A stretch of DNA of 6,520 nt from NCBI GenBank assembly GCA_007127275.1, contig SKZP01000685.1:1-6520 (forward strand), written 5' to 3'. Source of the DNA: Planctomycetota bacterium. GTDB lineage: Bacteria > Planctomycetota > UBA8742 > SKZP01. The position numbers were made by a program, and so were the translations under genes. Below are positions 1 to 6,343 of the stretch, piece after piece (the stretch's first letter is position 1; the number at the start of each line of letters is the position of its first letter). A model generated the notes under the pieces. The model was not told the DNA's origin. It searched no databases and saw only the letters and a program-made list of their open reading frames with translations.

Positions 1-26
1 AGCGCACTATTCGCACAATTCGATTT

Positions 27-1808
27 TTATGTATCGCACCCGTTTGCAACGCCTGGAGTCGCCTGTCCCGTCGCGCGCGAACCGTTCTGCCGTACGCTGC
101 CCGGCTTGCGAAGCGCGAACGGGGACGGAGGTGCTTGCGCATAGACGCTCGGATGGTCCTGCGACCATTCTTTCGCACTTGGCTGCGACCATGGCTCGAC
201 GAAGGAAACGGCTTCCAACGCGTCATACAACTCCCAGACAGAGGCGAAACGGCGCTCGCGGTCCTTCGCCAAGCAGCGAAGCACGATGTCGTCGAGCGCC
301 GGTCGTATTCCCAACTGCGGTGCGCGCTGCGAGGGGGGCTCGGGAGCTTCCTGCACGTGGGCGACGATCAGTTCGATCGGATTCGTGGCCCGAAAGACCG
401 GAGTCCCCGTAAGAAGGTAATACGCAACGGCGCCGAGCGAGTAGATGTCCGAACGGTGGTCAATCGCTTGGCGCCGCGCCTGTTCGGGGGACATGTACGC
501 GGGCGTCCCGCAGACTTCGCCGTCGGCGGTGAGGTTGACGGCCTCGGGCGAGCGTGCGCCGTCCACGTCGAAGACGAGCCCGAAGTCCAGTACCTTGAGC
601 ACGTCGAAGCGGATGCCGGCCCGGCACATGAACAGGTTCTTCGGTTTGATGTCGCGGTGCACAAGCCCCGCGTCGTGCGCTTCGGCCAACGAGTTGCACG
701 CCTGCTTCAGCAGGTAGATCACCCGCGGCTGCGACATTGGCCCGTAGGTACGCACGTAGTCGTCAAGGTCGAGGCCGTTGAGCAATTCCATCGCGAAGAA
801 GAACGTTCCCGTGTCGGTGCGACCGAAGTCGTAGAGTTGCACCGTGTTCGGCGAGGAGAGCATGGCAATCGCCGTTGCTTCCCGTTCGAAGCGGGCGATC
901 GCTTCGTCGAAGGCGCGCTCTTTGGAGACAATGTCCGAGTCCGAGGAGTTCTGGCGCGGGCGGATCAGCTTGATGGCCGCGGGGCGCTTGAGCAGCTTGT
1001 GCCGGCCGACCCAGACCTCGCCCATGCCGCCTTGGCCGATTCTCGAGTCAAGTTCATAGCTGCCGTAGCTCTCCAAGGCATGGTGCGCCTCATCGCGCTC
1101 CTTCTCGACCTCGGCGAGGCGATTCCGGAGGCGCATCCTCAAAGATCCAATGGTCAGTGCGAGGCCGCAGCTGACCCAGACCCCCACGGTCGTGAGTACC
1201 ACCGACGTCAGTGCAACCTGTGACGAAAAAACACTGTGACCGACCGTGGCACTGTAGAAGGCAAAGACGACCGGCGTGACGACCGCAGCGAACACGACCG
1301 CCCGCACGTAGAGACCCACCCAGCCGGGAACGAGCAACGGAAACAAGAAGACGATCGGAGATACCCAGGTCGGCGCCATCCGGGCCACATCAAAGGACAG
1401 GTAGCGCGCCGAGTAATAGGCGGCGAGCCCAACGTTCAGGAGAAAGAAGATCATTGCCATGATCTCGCGTTCACGCCGCGTCGAGCCCGCGGCGCCCACC
1501 CGCAGTTGAATGCCCGCCGCAAGCATGATCAAGGCGATCACTTCCACGATGCGGCGCACATACTCTGCGGACGTCCAGCCACCGCGACCGAGGAGAAGCT
1601 CGGCGACGATCAGCGTCGTCGTGATGAACGCAAACAATCCGGAAAGGGTCCATGCGAACATGCGCACCCCGGCGATCGATTCCTCGCGGCGCGGTTGCAA
1701 TACAAGTCGCATCGACGTGGAATGTTCGCTCGCGGTGGCAGCAGGGCTCGTCCATGCTCGGCGAGAGGTCAATCTGCGAAACCGGTACCGTTGAGGGGTG
1801 GCAACCAT
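27..1808 (-). CDS. Membrane-anchored eukaryotic-like serine/threonine protein kinase (PknB-type)
   Basis: This gene is predicted to transfer phosphate from ATP to Ser/Thr of cytoplasmic proteins while anchored in the inner membrane. With the start at 1808 it has 593 residues. About six hydrophobic helices (roughly 50-73, 86-103, 116-137, 149-167, 170-189, 198-222) lead into a charged coiled coil (224-248) and the kinase domain (about 250-533). All catalytic elements are visible: glycine loop GQGGMGEV (258-265), AAIK lysine K280, helix-C E310, HRDIKPKN (384-391, catalytic D386), DFG (408-410), GTPAYMSPEQ (434-443) and D454. The Pro/Ser-rich tail (534-593) has no recognisable sensor domain. The frame is open to 1952, but the ATG at 1808 has a weak GAAAG 8 nt upstream, and the extra 48 codons would run through a palindrome and lack domain character. 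A start at 1712 is also possible. The loops between helices are short, so any signal is probably sensed in the membrane or via a partner. Function is confident; the start is less so. Confidence 0.9.
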   Translation of the reverse strand: MVATPQRYRFRRLTSRRAWTSPAATASEHSTSMRLVLQPRREESIAGVRMFAWTLSGLFAFITTTLIVAELLLGRGGWTSAEYVRRIVEVIALIMLAAGIQLRVGAAGSTRREREIMAMIFFLLNVGLAAYYSARYLSFDVARMAPTWVSPIVFLFPLLVPGWVGLYVRAVVFAAVVTPVVFAFYSATVGHSVFSSQVALTSVVLTTVGVWVSCGLALTIGSLRMRLRNRLAEVEKERDEAHHALESYGSYELDSRIGQGGMGEVWVGRHKLLKRPAAIKLIRPRQNSSDSDIVSKERAFDEAIARFEREATAIAMLSSPNTVQLYDFGRTDTGTFFFAMELLNGLDLDDYVRTYGPMSQPRVIYLLKQACNSLAEAHDAGLVHRDIKPKNLFMCRAGIRFDVLKVLDFGLVFDVDGARSPEAVNLTADGEVCGTPAYMSPEQARRQAIDHRSDIYSLGAVAYYLLTGTPVFRATNPIELIVAHVQEAPEPPSQRAPQLGIRPALDDIVLRCLAKDRERRFASVWELYDALEAVSFVEPWSQPSAKEWSQDHPSVYAQAPPSPFALRKPGSVRQNGSRATGQATPGVANGCDT

Positions 1809-1879
1809 GACGTTCGCTTTCAACGAGAATAAGCAATGGTGGCGATGAAAATGAACAACCACCATGCGGACGGATCCCG

Positions 1880-1908
1880 TGCATTGTGGCCCAAGCGGCC
1901 ACAGTGCA
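1880..1908. repeat. Palindrome upstream of the kinase gene
   Basis: This is a 29-nt inverted repeat: TGCATTGTGGCC, 5-nt loop CAAGC, GGCCACAGTGCA. The 12-bp arms have a single T/G mismatch. It ends 72 nt upstream of the preferred kinase start at 1808. On the minus strand it also contains TTGCAC and CACAAT separated by 15 nt, a poor and short-spaced promoter-like pair. It could be an operator for a dimeric regulator or a leader RNA hairpin. No regulator can be named from the sequence. Confidence 0.5.
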
Positions 1909-2059
1909 AGGCGCAGCTTTCGAACGACGAAGGGGCAGCCGCTACGCAGCACGGGAGCGAGGCTTCACGGAGTCTGCCAAGGACTTGCAGGAGCTACATT
2001 CCGAAGACGTGCGTCACCAGCGAAGATTGTGAACGCAAGAGAAGTGGCGCAGCGGAGAC

Positions 2060-2093
2060 GACGACAACGAACAGCACAACTGACGACAACGAA
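2060..2093. repeat. Tandem 12-nt direct repeat GACGACAACGAA
   Basis: Two perfect copies of GACGACAACGAA lie at 2060-2071 and 2082-2093, with starts 22 nt apart (two helical turns). The same 12-mer occurs once more, on the minus strand, in the right-end hairpin module (6451-6462). The 22-nt phasing would suit a protein binding one DNA face, but the dispersed third copy points instead to a repeat family. Confidence 0.5.
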
Positions 2094-2114
2094 GCAGAGC
2101 CGAGCGTAGTAGCT
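2082..2114 (+). repeat. Dispersed repeat, inverted copy at 6430-6462
   Basis: The first 24 nt match the reverse complement of 6439-6462 at 23 positions, and over 33 nt (reverse complement of 6430-6462) 29 positions match. Both copies are outside genes, more than 4 kb apart. Such a match is unlikely by chance in a window this size, so this looks like a fragment of an intergenic repeat family. The family itself was not recognised. Confidence 0.55.
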
Positions 2115-2257
2115 CAACTTCGGAAGTCATTTTCTGACAGCACCTAAGTCAACAGCCCGAGCGCTGCCGTTATTCTCCGGACGGCAAAAAAATGCTTGAC
2201 CGTGCAGGTTCTTGTGCCCCCGGACGTGCGCGGCGGAGCTGCCGGTCCCTCAATGCG

Positions 2258-3049
2258 TCAGAGCCAGCCGTGGCGGGCCGCGAGCAAGGTCACGCCAGCG
2301 ACGCACGCAGTTTCGGTGCGCAGGGGGCGCTCACCGAGACTGCGAAGCTGGAAGCCAGCCTCGCGCAGCCATGCTTGTTCGCGCTCGGTAAAACCGCGCT
2401 CCGCACCCACGGCGAGCACCGCTCGGTGCGCCGCGGCCGGCGGCTCGAACGTGGCGAGCCGGCCCTCGGATCCCTCGGGCAGTTCGAGGGCAACCCGCGA
2501 CGTAGAGGCGGCGGAATCCGTCGCGGCGAGTGCGGCGAGCGCCTCGCCCACGAAGCGGTGGTGCGTCACCGTCGGCAGGTAGGTGCTGCGCGCCTGCTCC
2601 GCCCCCTGCGCCACGAGGCGGCGCCACGGCTCGCCCGGCTCCGTCCACAGCTTCGCCGTCGCGTAGGAACGTTCGCTCAACTCGGTGCGCGCCACGTGAA
2701 ACGCCGTCACCCCAAGCGCCGTCGCCTCGACGAGCACCTTGCGCATTGTCTGCGGCCGTGCAAGCCCGACCAGCAACGTCACCGGCAACGGCGCCGGCGA
2801 CGGCCCCGCCTCTGCCGCGGCGCTTTCAAGCTCCACGGCAAGCGTCACTGCGCCGCGCGACTCACTCGCAGCGACCCGCCGTGCCCACAACCGCTTGCCG
2901 CCCGGCACGCCGACCAGCACGCACTCGCCGAGGCCGGTGCGCAGCACCTCGCGCACATGGCGAGCCCGCTCGTCCGTCGCAGGCCACGTCACAGGCTCGC
3001 CACGCCGTGCCGCCTCGACCTCGTGCGGGTGCAAAAGAATCAGGTTCAT
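2258..3049 (-). CDS. rsmE: 16S rRNA (uracil(1498)-N(3))-methyltransferase RsmE
   Basis: RsmE uses S-adenosylmethionine to methylate N3 of U1498 in 16S rRNA on the assembled small subunit. The protein has 263 residues, close to the family's usual 240-260. The N-terminal PUA-like half shows H31 and VLR (35-37) followed by a Gly-rich turn. The C-terminal SPOUT (trefoil-knot) half shows RPQTMRKVLVEATALGV (98-114), GAEQAR (149-154), VGAERGF (214-220) and LGERPLRTETA (238-248), the last being the classic RsmE signature. The usual GPEGG SAM-loop motif reads GAERG here; ERG-type variants occur in proteobacterial homologues, so activity is still expected. The ATG at 3049 is preceded by GAGGCGG ending 7 nt upstream. 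The frame stays open to 4249, but that extension is antisense to the glycosyltransferase gene and has no domain character. The gene is divergent from the glycosyltransferase, 132 nt away. Confidence 0.95.
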   Translation of the reverse strand: MNLILLHPHEVEAARRGEPVTWPATDERARHVREVLRTGLGECVLVGVPGGKRLWARRVAASESRGAVTLAVELESAAAEAGPSPAPLPVTLLVGLARPQTMRKVLVEATALGVTAFHVARTELSERSYATAKLWTEPGEPWRRLVAQGAEQARSTYLPTVTHHRFVGEALAALAATDSAASTSRVALELPEGSEGRLATFEPPAAAHRAVLAVGAERGFTEREQAWLREAGFQLRSLGERPLRTETACVAGVTLLAARHGWL

Positions 3050-3056
3050 CTCAACG

Positions 3057-3063
3057 CCGCCTC
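3057..3063 (-). promoter_or_regulatory. Ribosome binding site of rsmE
   Basis: On the minus strand GAGGCGG ends 7 nt before the ATG at 3049 (the GAGG core is 10 nt away). It supports 3049 as the start and argues against any start further upstream in the long open frame. Confidence 0.55.
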
Positions 3064-3089
3064 GTTCGAGCTTGCCGGCCTGTAGCGAC

Positions 3090-3118
3090 TTCTCCGTCGA
3101 CGAGGCCTGTCGTATAGT
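3090..3118 (+). promoter_or_regulatory. Candidate promoter for the glycosyltransferase gene
   Basis: TATAGT at 3113-3118 resembles a sigma-70 -10 box. The hexamer 17 nt upstream, TTCTCC (3090-3095), is only a weak -35 match. It lies in the divergent gap between rsmE and the glycosyltransferase, about 65 nt before that gene's start, so the position fits. A short AT-richer patch (TATACATACATTTCTTT, 3134-3150) follows and could be the leader. No clear minus-strand promoter for rsmE was found in the same gap. Confidence 0.3.
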
Positions 3119-3181
3119 GGGGGCGCTCCCTCGTATACATACATTTCTTTCAACGCCCGAGGGTCGTGACGACCGCCCGCA

Positions 3182-6028
3182 ATGCTCGAATTCGTCTTTG
3201 TTCACCTTCCCGAGACGGCGGGACGCGTTTGGCCGCACGTCGTCGCCCACCACTTTCATGAAGAGTTGCAGACTCTTCACCGGCCGGTCCTCGCGGAGGA
3301 ACGTTGCCACACCTCGCACGCGACGGCGCCGCATACCCGCGCCCTCTTCGGTCCCCTCGCCCCGGCGCCGCTGCTGACGCGGTGGCCCGGAGCCATTTAT
3401 ATTGCGTTCTTGCGCGAGCCGCTCGAGCGAGTGATTGCCTGCTTCGAGCGTTGCAAGCGTGTAGCCCCCGAGGATGAGCGGCTCGCGCAGCAATTCCACG
3501 ACGGCACGCTCGACCTCCTCACCTTCGCCCAGCATCCCTCGCTGCGTTTGCGGCTGCCGTCGTACGCGGAGATCCTGCGTGGCTTTCCCTTGGAGCGCTT
3601 CAACTACATCGGCTTTCACGAAACCTTTTCCGCTGACCTTCGGCGGATTGCCGACGCACTCGGCTGGACCGTGCCCAAGCCCTTGCTCGAGTCGTCGACC
3701 ACCGAAACGCCGGGGACGCGGGACGTGTCGCCGCAGGTTCGCGACGAGTTGCAAGAGATCCTCGCCGAGGAGCTCCGCCTTTACGAACAGGCAAAAGCGC
3801 TGATGCGGCAACGCAATCACGAGTTCGCCGCGCCGCTGGATGCCGCACCGTTCCCGCAAAACGGCGGCGCCGAAGCCCCCCTCGTTGGCTACCCGGCGCC
3901 CGCATGCGACGCATCCACCCGGGAGCGAAATGCGGAAAGCGGCGGCAGCCCCCGTGAAATCTCTCCGCAAGACGCGGACGTCGAACGGCTGCGCAGCGAG
4001 TTGCGGCAAGCGAATGCGTGGCTCGCCGAGGCGGAGCGGCACGTCGCCGCGCTCAAAGCCTCCCGCGCCTGGAAGCTCGGACGCTTCCTCGTCGGCTGCT
4101 TCAACCGGCTGCGCGGCCGCCCCCCGTTTTCGCACGCCGCGGCGGACGCGCTCGACATTCTGTTCGCCCAGCGCCGCGGTCGCGCCGCACGTCTCGGCTT
4201 GCCCGCCGCGCAGCAAGCGACGAACCCGGCGGATCCGCACGACTACCAAGAATGGGTGCGCCGGTACGACACGCTCCCCCCGGCCACGCTAGCCAAAATG
4301 TACGCGCGTCTGGCCAACTTCGCCTACCGGCCGTTGATCTCCGTGCTGTTGCCGGTTTGCGACCCGGTGGATCCGCCGGGGCTTGACGAGACCATCCGCA
4401 GCGTCAAGCGCCAGGTGTATCCGTACTGGCAGCTTTGTGTCGCCGACGACGCGACGGCCACCCCGGAGGTGCACCGCGTACTGGAAGAGGCGCAGGCCGC
4501 CGAGCCGCAGCGCGTGCGTTACACGAGGCGCGAGGCGCGCGGATCCGTCTGCCGTGTGCTGAACGACGCGCTCGCGCTTGCCGAGGGTGAGTTTGTTGCG
4601 TTGCTTCAGCCGGACGGCATGCTGCGCGAGCACGCCTTGTTCGCCGTTGCGGCCGAGCTGCAGCGCGACCCCGCGGCGGAGTTGCTCTACACCGACGAGG
4701 ACGAACGGCGCGCCGACGGCAGCCGTGTCGAGCCGTTCTTCAAGCCCGCGCTCAACCTCGAGTTGTTGCGCGCGCAGAATTGCATCGGCGACCTCGGCGT
4801 CTACCGGCGCAGCCGCGTCGACTCGCTCGGCGGCTTCCGCGCTGGCTACGAAGGTGCCCACGCCCACGACCTCGCGCTGCGCGTGCTCGACGCTACGGAG
4901 CCGCAGCACGTGCGCCACATTCCGTTGGTGACGTATCACAAGTGCACCGCGCCCGGCGTCCCGGCAACCACCGCGCCAGGCGAACCAGCCGACGCCCGTG
5001 AAGCCGCGCAACGGGCCGTCGCCGACCATCTCGCCCGCCGCGGCGAACAAGGCGTCGGCGTCGAGGTTTCTCCGAGCGGGAGCGGCCTGCGCCTTCGCTA
5101 CCCGGTACCGGAGCCGGCGCCGCCGGTCAGCTTGGTCATTCCGACGCGTGACCGCCTCGACCTGTTGCGCCCGTGCCTGGAAGGCCTGCTGCGCCACACC
5201 GACTACGCGGACTACGAGATTGTCGTCGTCGACCACGGAAGCCGCAAGCGCGCCACCAAAAGGTACCTTGCCGCGCTGACCGCGCGGGAGCGTCGCGTCA
5301 AGGTGGTGCGCCACGACGGCCCGTTCAACTTTCCCGAGCTCACCAACGTCGGCGTCGGCGCCTGCCACGGCAGCATCCTCGGCCTGCTCAACAACGACCT
5401 CGAACTCGAGCCCGAACACGCCGGCTGGCTGCGCGAGATGGTCAGCCACGCCGTGCGCCCCGACGTCGGCGCCGTCGGTGCCAAGCTCCTCTACCCCGAC
5501 CGCCGCATTCAACACGCCGGCATCATCCTCGGCATTCACGGCGCCGCCGGCCACCACTTCAAGCACCTCCCCGCGGAGACCGCTGCCCATCGCGGCCGCG
5601 CCCAGCAGGCTCAGGACCTCACCGCGGTCACTGGCGCCTGCCTGCTGCTACGCCGCGACGTTTACGAGCACGTAGGCGGCCTCGACCCCGCGCTAGCCGT
5701 CGCCTACAACGACGTCGACCTCTGCCTGCGCATCCGCCACGCGGGCTACCGCATCCTCTACACCCCCCACGCCCAGCTCACCCACCACGAAAGCGCCACC
5801 CGCGGGCCCCGTCCCCGAACCGACGCCGAGGAGCGACGCCACCAAACCGAGCGCGCCTACTTCACCGCCCGCTGGCAAGCCCAACTCGCACAAGACCCCG
5901 CCTACAACCCCAACCTAACCGTGCAAGCCGAAGACGCCGCCCTCGCCTGGCCTCCGGAAGTTGCAACACTTTCCGCATACGGAGATCGGCAGGGTAACAA
6001 CAGAGTTCGCGGGGATCTCGAGGGCTAG
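3182..6028 (+). CDS. Large two-domain GT2 glycosyltransferase with N-terminal degenerate sulfotransferase-like domain
   Basis: This 948-residue cytoplasmic protein probably adds sugars to a surface polysaccharide or glycoprotein; donor and acceptor are unknown. Residues 1-210 resemble Sulfotransfer_2 (VFVHLPETAG, 5-14; FLREPLERVIACF, 76-88; FNYIGFHETF, 140-149), but the PAPS-binding lysine of PKTAGTS is Glu. A low-complexity linker and coiled coil (263-296) end in ALKASRAWKLGRF, like the SxSWR element preceding many GT2 domains. GT2 domain 1 (383-590) keeps ADDAT (421-425) and TDEDE (504-508) but has QPD (476-478) at the DxD site and AHAHD (559-563) where SQDYD is usual. GT2 domain 2 (648-880) keeps VDHGS (683-687), LNND (736-739), IQHAG (776-780), AVTGAC (815-820), YNDVDLCLR (842-850) and HHESATRG (868-875), so it looks active. 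An in-frame TGA at 3167-3169 leaves 3182 as the first ATG; no good Shine-Dalgarno is seen (GAGGG is 18 nt away). Similar tandem GT2 proteins include rhamnan-type synthases. Confidence 0.92.
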   Translation: MLEFVFVHLPETAGRVWPHVVAHHFHEELQTLHRPVLAEERCHTSHATAPHTRALFGPLAPAPLLTRWPGAIYIAFLREPLERVIACFERCKRVAPEDERLAQQFHDGTLDLLTFAQHPSLRLRLPSYAEILRGFPLERFNYIGFHETFSADLRRIADALGWTVPKPLLESSTTETPGTRDVSPQVRDELQEILAEELRLYEQAKALMRQRNHEFAAPLDAAPFPQNGGAEAPLVGYPAPACDASTRERNAESGGSPREISPQDADVERLRSELRQANAWLAEAERHVAALKASRAWKLGRFLVGCFNRLRGRPPFSHAAADALDILFAQRRGRAARLGLPAAQQATNPADPHDYQEWVRRYDTLPPATLAKMYARLANFAYRPLISVLLPVCDPVDPPGLDETIRSVKRQVYPYWQLCVADDATATPEVHRVLEEAQAAEPQRVRYTRREARGSVCRVLNDALALAEGEFVALLQPDGMLREHALFAVAAELQRDPAAELLYTDEDERRADGSRVEPFFKPALNLELLRAQNCIGDLGVYRRSRVDSLGGFRAGYEGAHAHDLALRVLDATEPQHVRHIPLVTYHKCTAPGVPATTAPGEPADAREAAQRAVADHLARRGEQGVGVEVSPSGSGLRLRYPVPEPAPPVSLVIPTRDRLDLLRPCLEGLLRHTDYADYEIVVVDHGSRKRATKRYLAALTARERRVKVVRHDGPFNFPELTNVGVGACHGSILGLLNNDLELEPEHAGWLREMVSHAVRPDVGAVGAKLLYPDRRIQHAGIILGIHGAAGHHFKHLPAETAAHRGRAQQAQDLTAVTGACLLLRRDVYEHVGGLDPALAVAYNDVDLCLRIRHAGYRILYTPHAQLTHHESATRGPRPRTDAEERRHQTERAYFTARWQAQLAQDPAYNPNLTVQAEDAALAWPPEVATLSAYGDRQGNNRVRGDLEG

Positions 6029-6036
6029 ACCTACAA

Positions 6037-6149
6037 CGCGGGATTTTTGCCCCACCAAGCCCACGGGCTTCTCCCGTGGGTCGAACCGTGTTTCGCGTGC
6101 GACGCACGGGCAAAGCTAGTGGGCTTGAGGGAGGGGCAAAAATCCCGCG
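6037..6149. repeat. Inverted-repeat module A with REP-like hairpin
   Basis: The outer arms are a perfect 17-bp inverted repeat, CGCGGGATTTTTGCCCC (6037-6053) and its complement (6133-6149). Just inside, CAAGCCCAC (6056-6064) pairs with GTGGGCTTG (6119-6127), so a long stem with a small asymmetric bulge is possible. Inside and partly competing is a REP-like hairpin, CCCACGGG (6060-6067), loop CTTCT, CCCGTGGG (6073-6080), and a small hairpin CGTGC/GCACG (6096-6108). The module starts 8 nt after the glycosyltransferase stop codon. No T-run follows a stem, so it is not a typical intrinsic terminator, though it could protect the 3' end of the mRNA. No target-site duplication is evident. Confidence 0.75.
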
Positions 6150-6157
6150 GTGGCGTC

Positions 6158-6292
6158 CTAAACCCGTTCGCGCTTGGGATTCGTAATAAGCCCACGGGCC
6201 TCATCCCGTGGGTCAATTCGCATTTTGACCCACGGGCCGCAGCCCGTGGGCTTCGCAAAAAAATTACGAATCCCGAACGGGAAGGGGTTTAG
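6158..6292. repeat. Inverted-repeat module B with paired REP-like hairpins
   Basis: This is a 135-nt nested palindrome. The outer 30-nt arms (6158-6187 and 6263-6292) match at 26 of 30 positions, including CTAAACCC at the tips and a perfect 12-bp GGGATTCGTAAT at the inner end. Within it, AAGCCCACGGGC (6188-6199) pairs with 6242-6253 and CCCGTGGGTCAA (6205-6216) with 6225-6236, both perfect 12-bp matches with the same centre. Each half can also fold alone as a REP-like hairpin (6191-6212 and 6229-6250). The two REP units are thus head-to-head, the arrangement called a BIME in enterobacteria. An A7 run (6257-6263) breaks the symmetry on the right. REP-type repeats are often mobilised by RAYT transposases; none is encoded in this window. 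Confidence 0.8.
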
Positions 6293-6343
6293 TTATGTTT
6301 AGATTGATTCCGTGGGTGAGGCGTCACAAGCGAAGACCATTAG

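Larger units (their letters stand above)
1809..2257. other. Non-coding gap between rsmE and the kinase gene
   Basis: No convincing gene lies here. A plus-strand open frame (1836-2147) has low-complexity Thr/Asn/Glu-rich content, no good ribosome binding site and no recognisable motif. The region should contain the promoter and leader of the kinase gene and the 3' end of the rsmE transcript. It holds a palindrome (1880-1908), a 12-nt tandem repeat (2060-2093), a sequence repeated in inverted orientation at 6430-6462, and a small hairpin TGCCGT/ACGGCA (2165-2186) running into an A7 run (2186-2192). On either strand the homopolymer is on the wrong side for a Rho-independent terminator. No tRNA or other known RNA was recognised. 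Confidence 0.6.

Noticed and set aside
135..1223. 362-residue plus-strand open frame
   Set aside because: It is antisense to the well-supported kinase gene and has no recognisable motifs.
1809..1952. 48-codon N-terminal extension of the kinase (ATG at 1952)
   Set aside because: It runs through a strong palindrome, shows no domain character and lies upstream of a start with an acceptable GAAAG. It remains possible but is less likely.
1836..2147. 103-residue plus-strand open frame in the kinase/rsmE gap
   Set aside because: It is low complexity, lacks a good ribosome binding site, and crosses the palindrome and dispersed repeats.
2165..2192. Rho-independent terminator for rsmE
   Set aside because: The 6-bp hairpin has its A7 run on the plus-strand 3' side, so the minus-strand T-run comes before the stem, and the plus strand has A rather than T after it.
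2192..3085. 297-residue plus-strand open frame
   Set aside because: It is a high-GC shadow of rsmE, rich in Arg, Ala and His, without domain character.
2258..4249. 663-residue minus-strand open frame as a single protein fused to RsmE
   Set aside because: Only the last 263 residues match RsmE. The first 400 are antisense to the glycosyltransferase gene and Arg/Gly/Ala-rich without motifs, as expected from high-GC antisense frames; a good ribosome binding site precedes 3049.
4289..5590. 433-residue minus-strand open frame
   Set aside because: It is antisense to the two GT2 domains, whose motifs are unmistakable on the plus strand.
5173..5997. 274-residue Arg/Pro-rich plus-strand open frame
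   Set aside because: It overlaps GT2 domain 2 in another frame; the composition is typical of a frame-shifted GC-rich gene.
6060..6250. CRISPR array
   Set aside because: The three repeated units are short self-complementary hairpins at irregular spacing (starts at 6060, 6191, 6229), with no uniform spacers and no cas genes.
6047..6292. 81-residue open frame in the right-end repeats
   Set aside because: It lies almost entirely within palindromic modules A and B, so the open frame is a by-product of the repeats.
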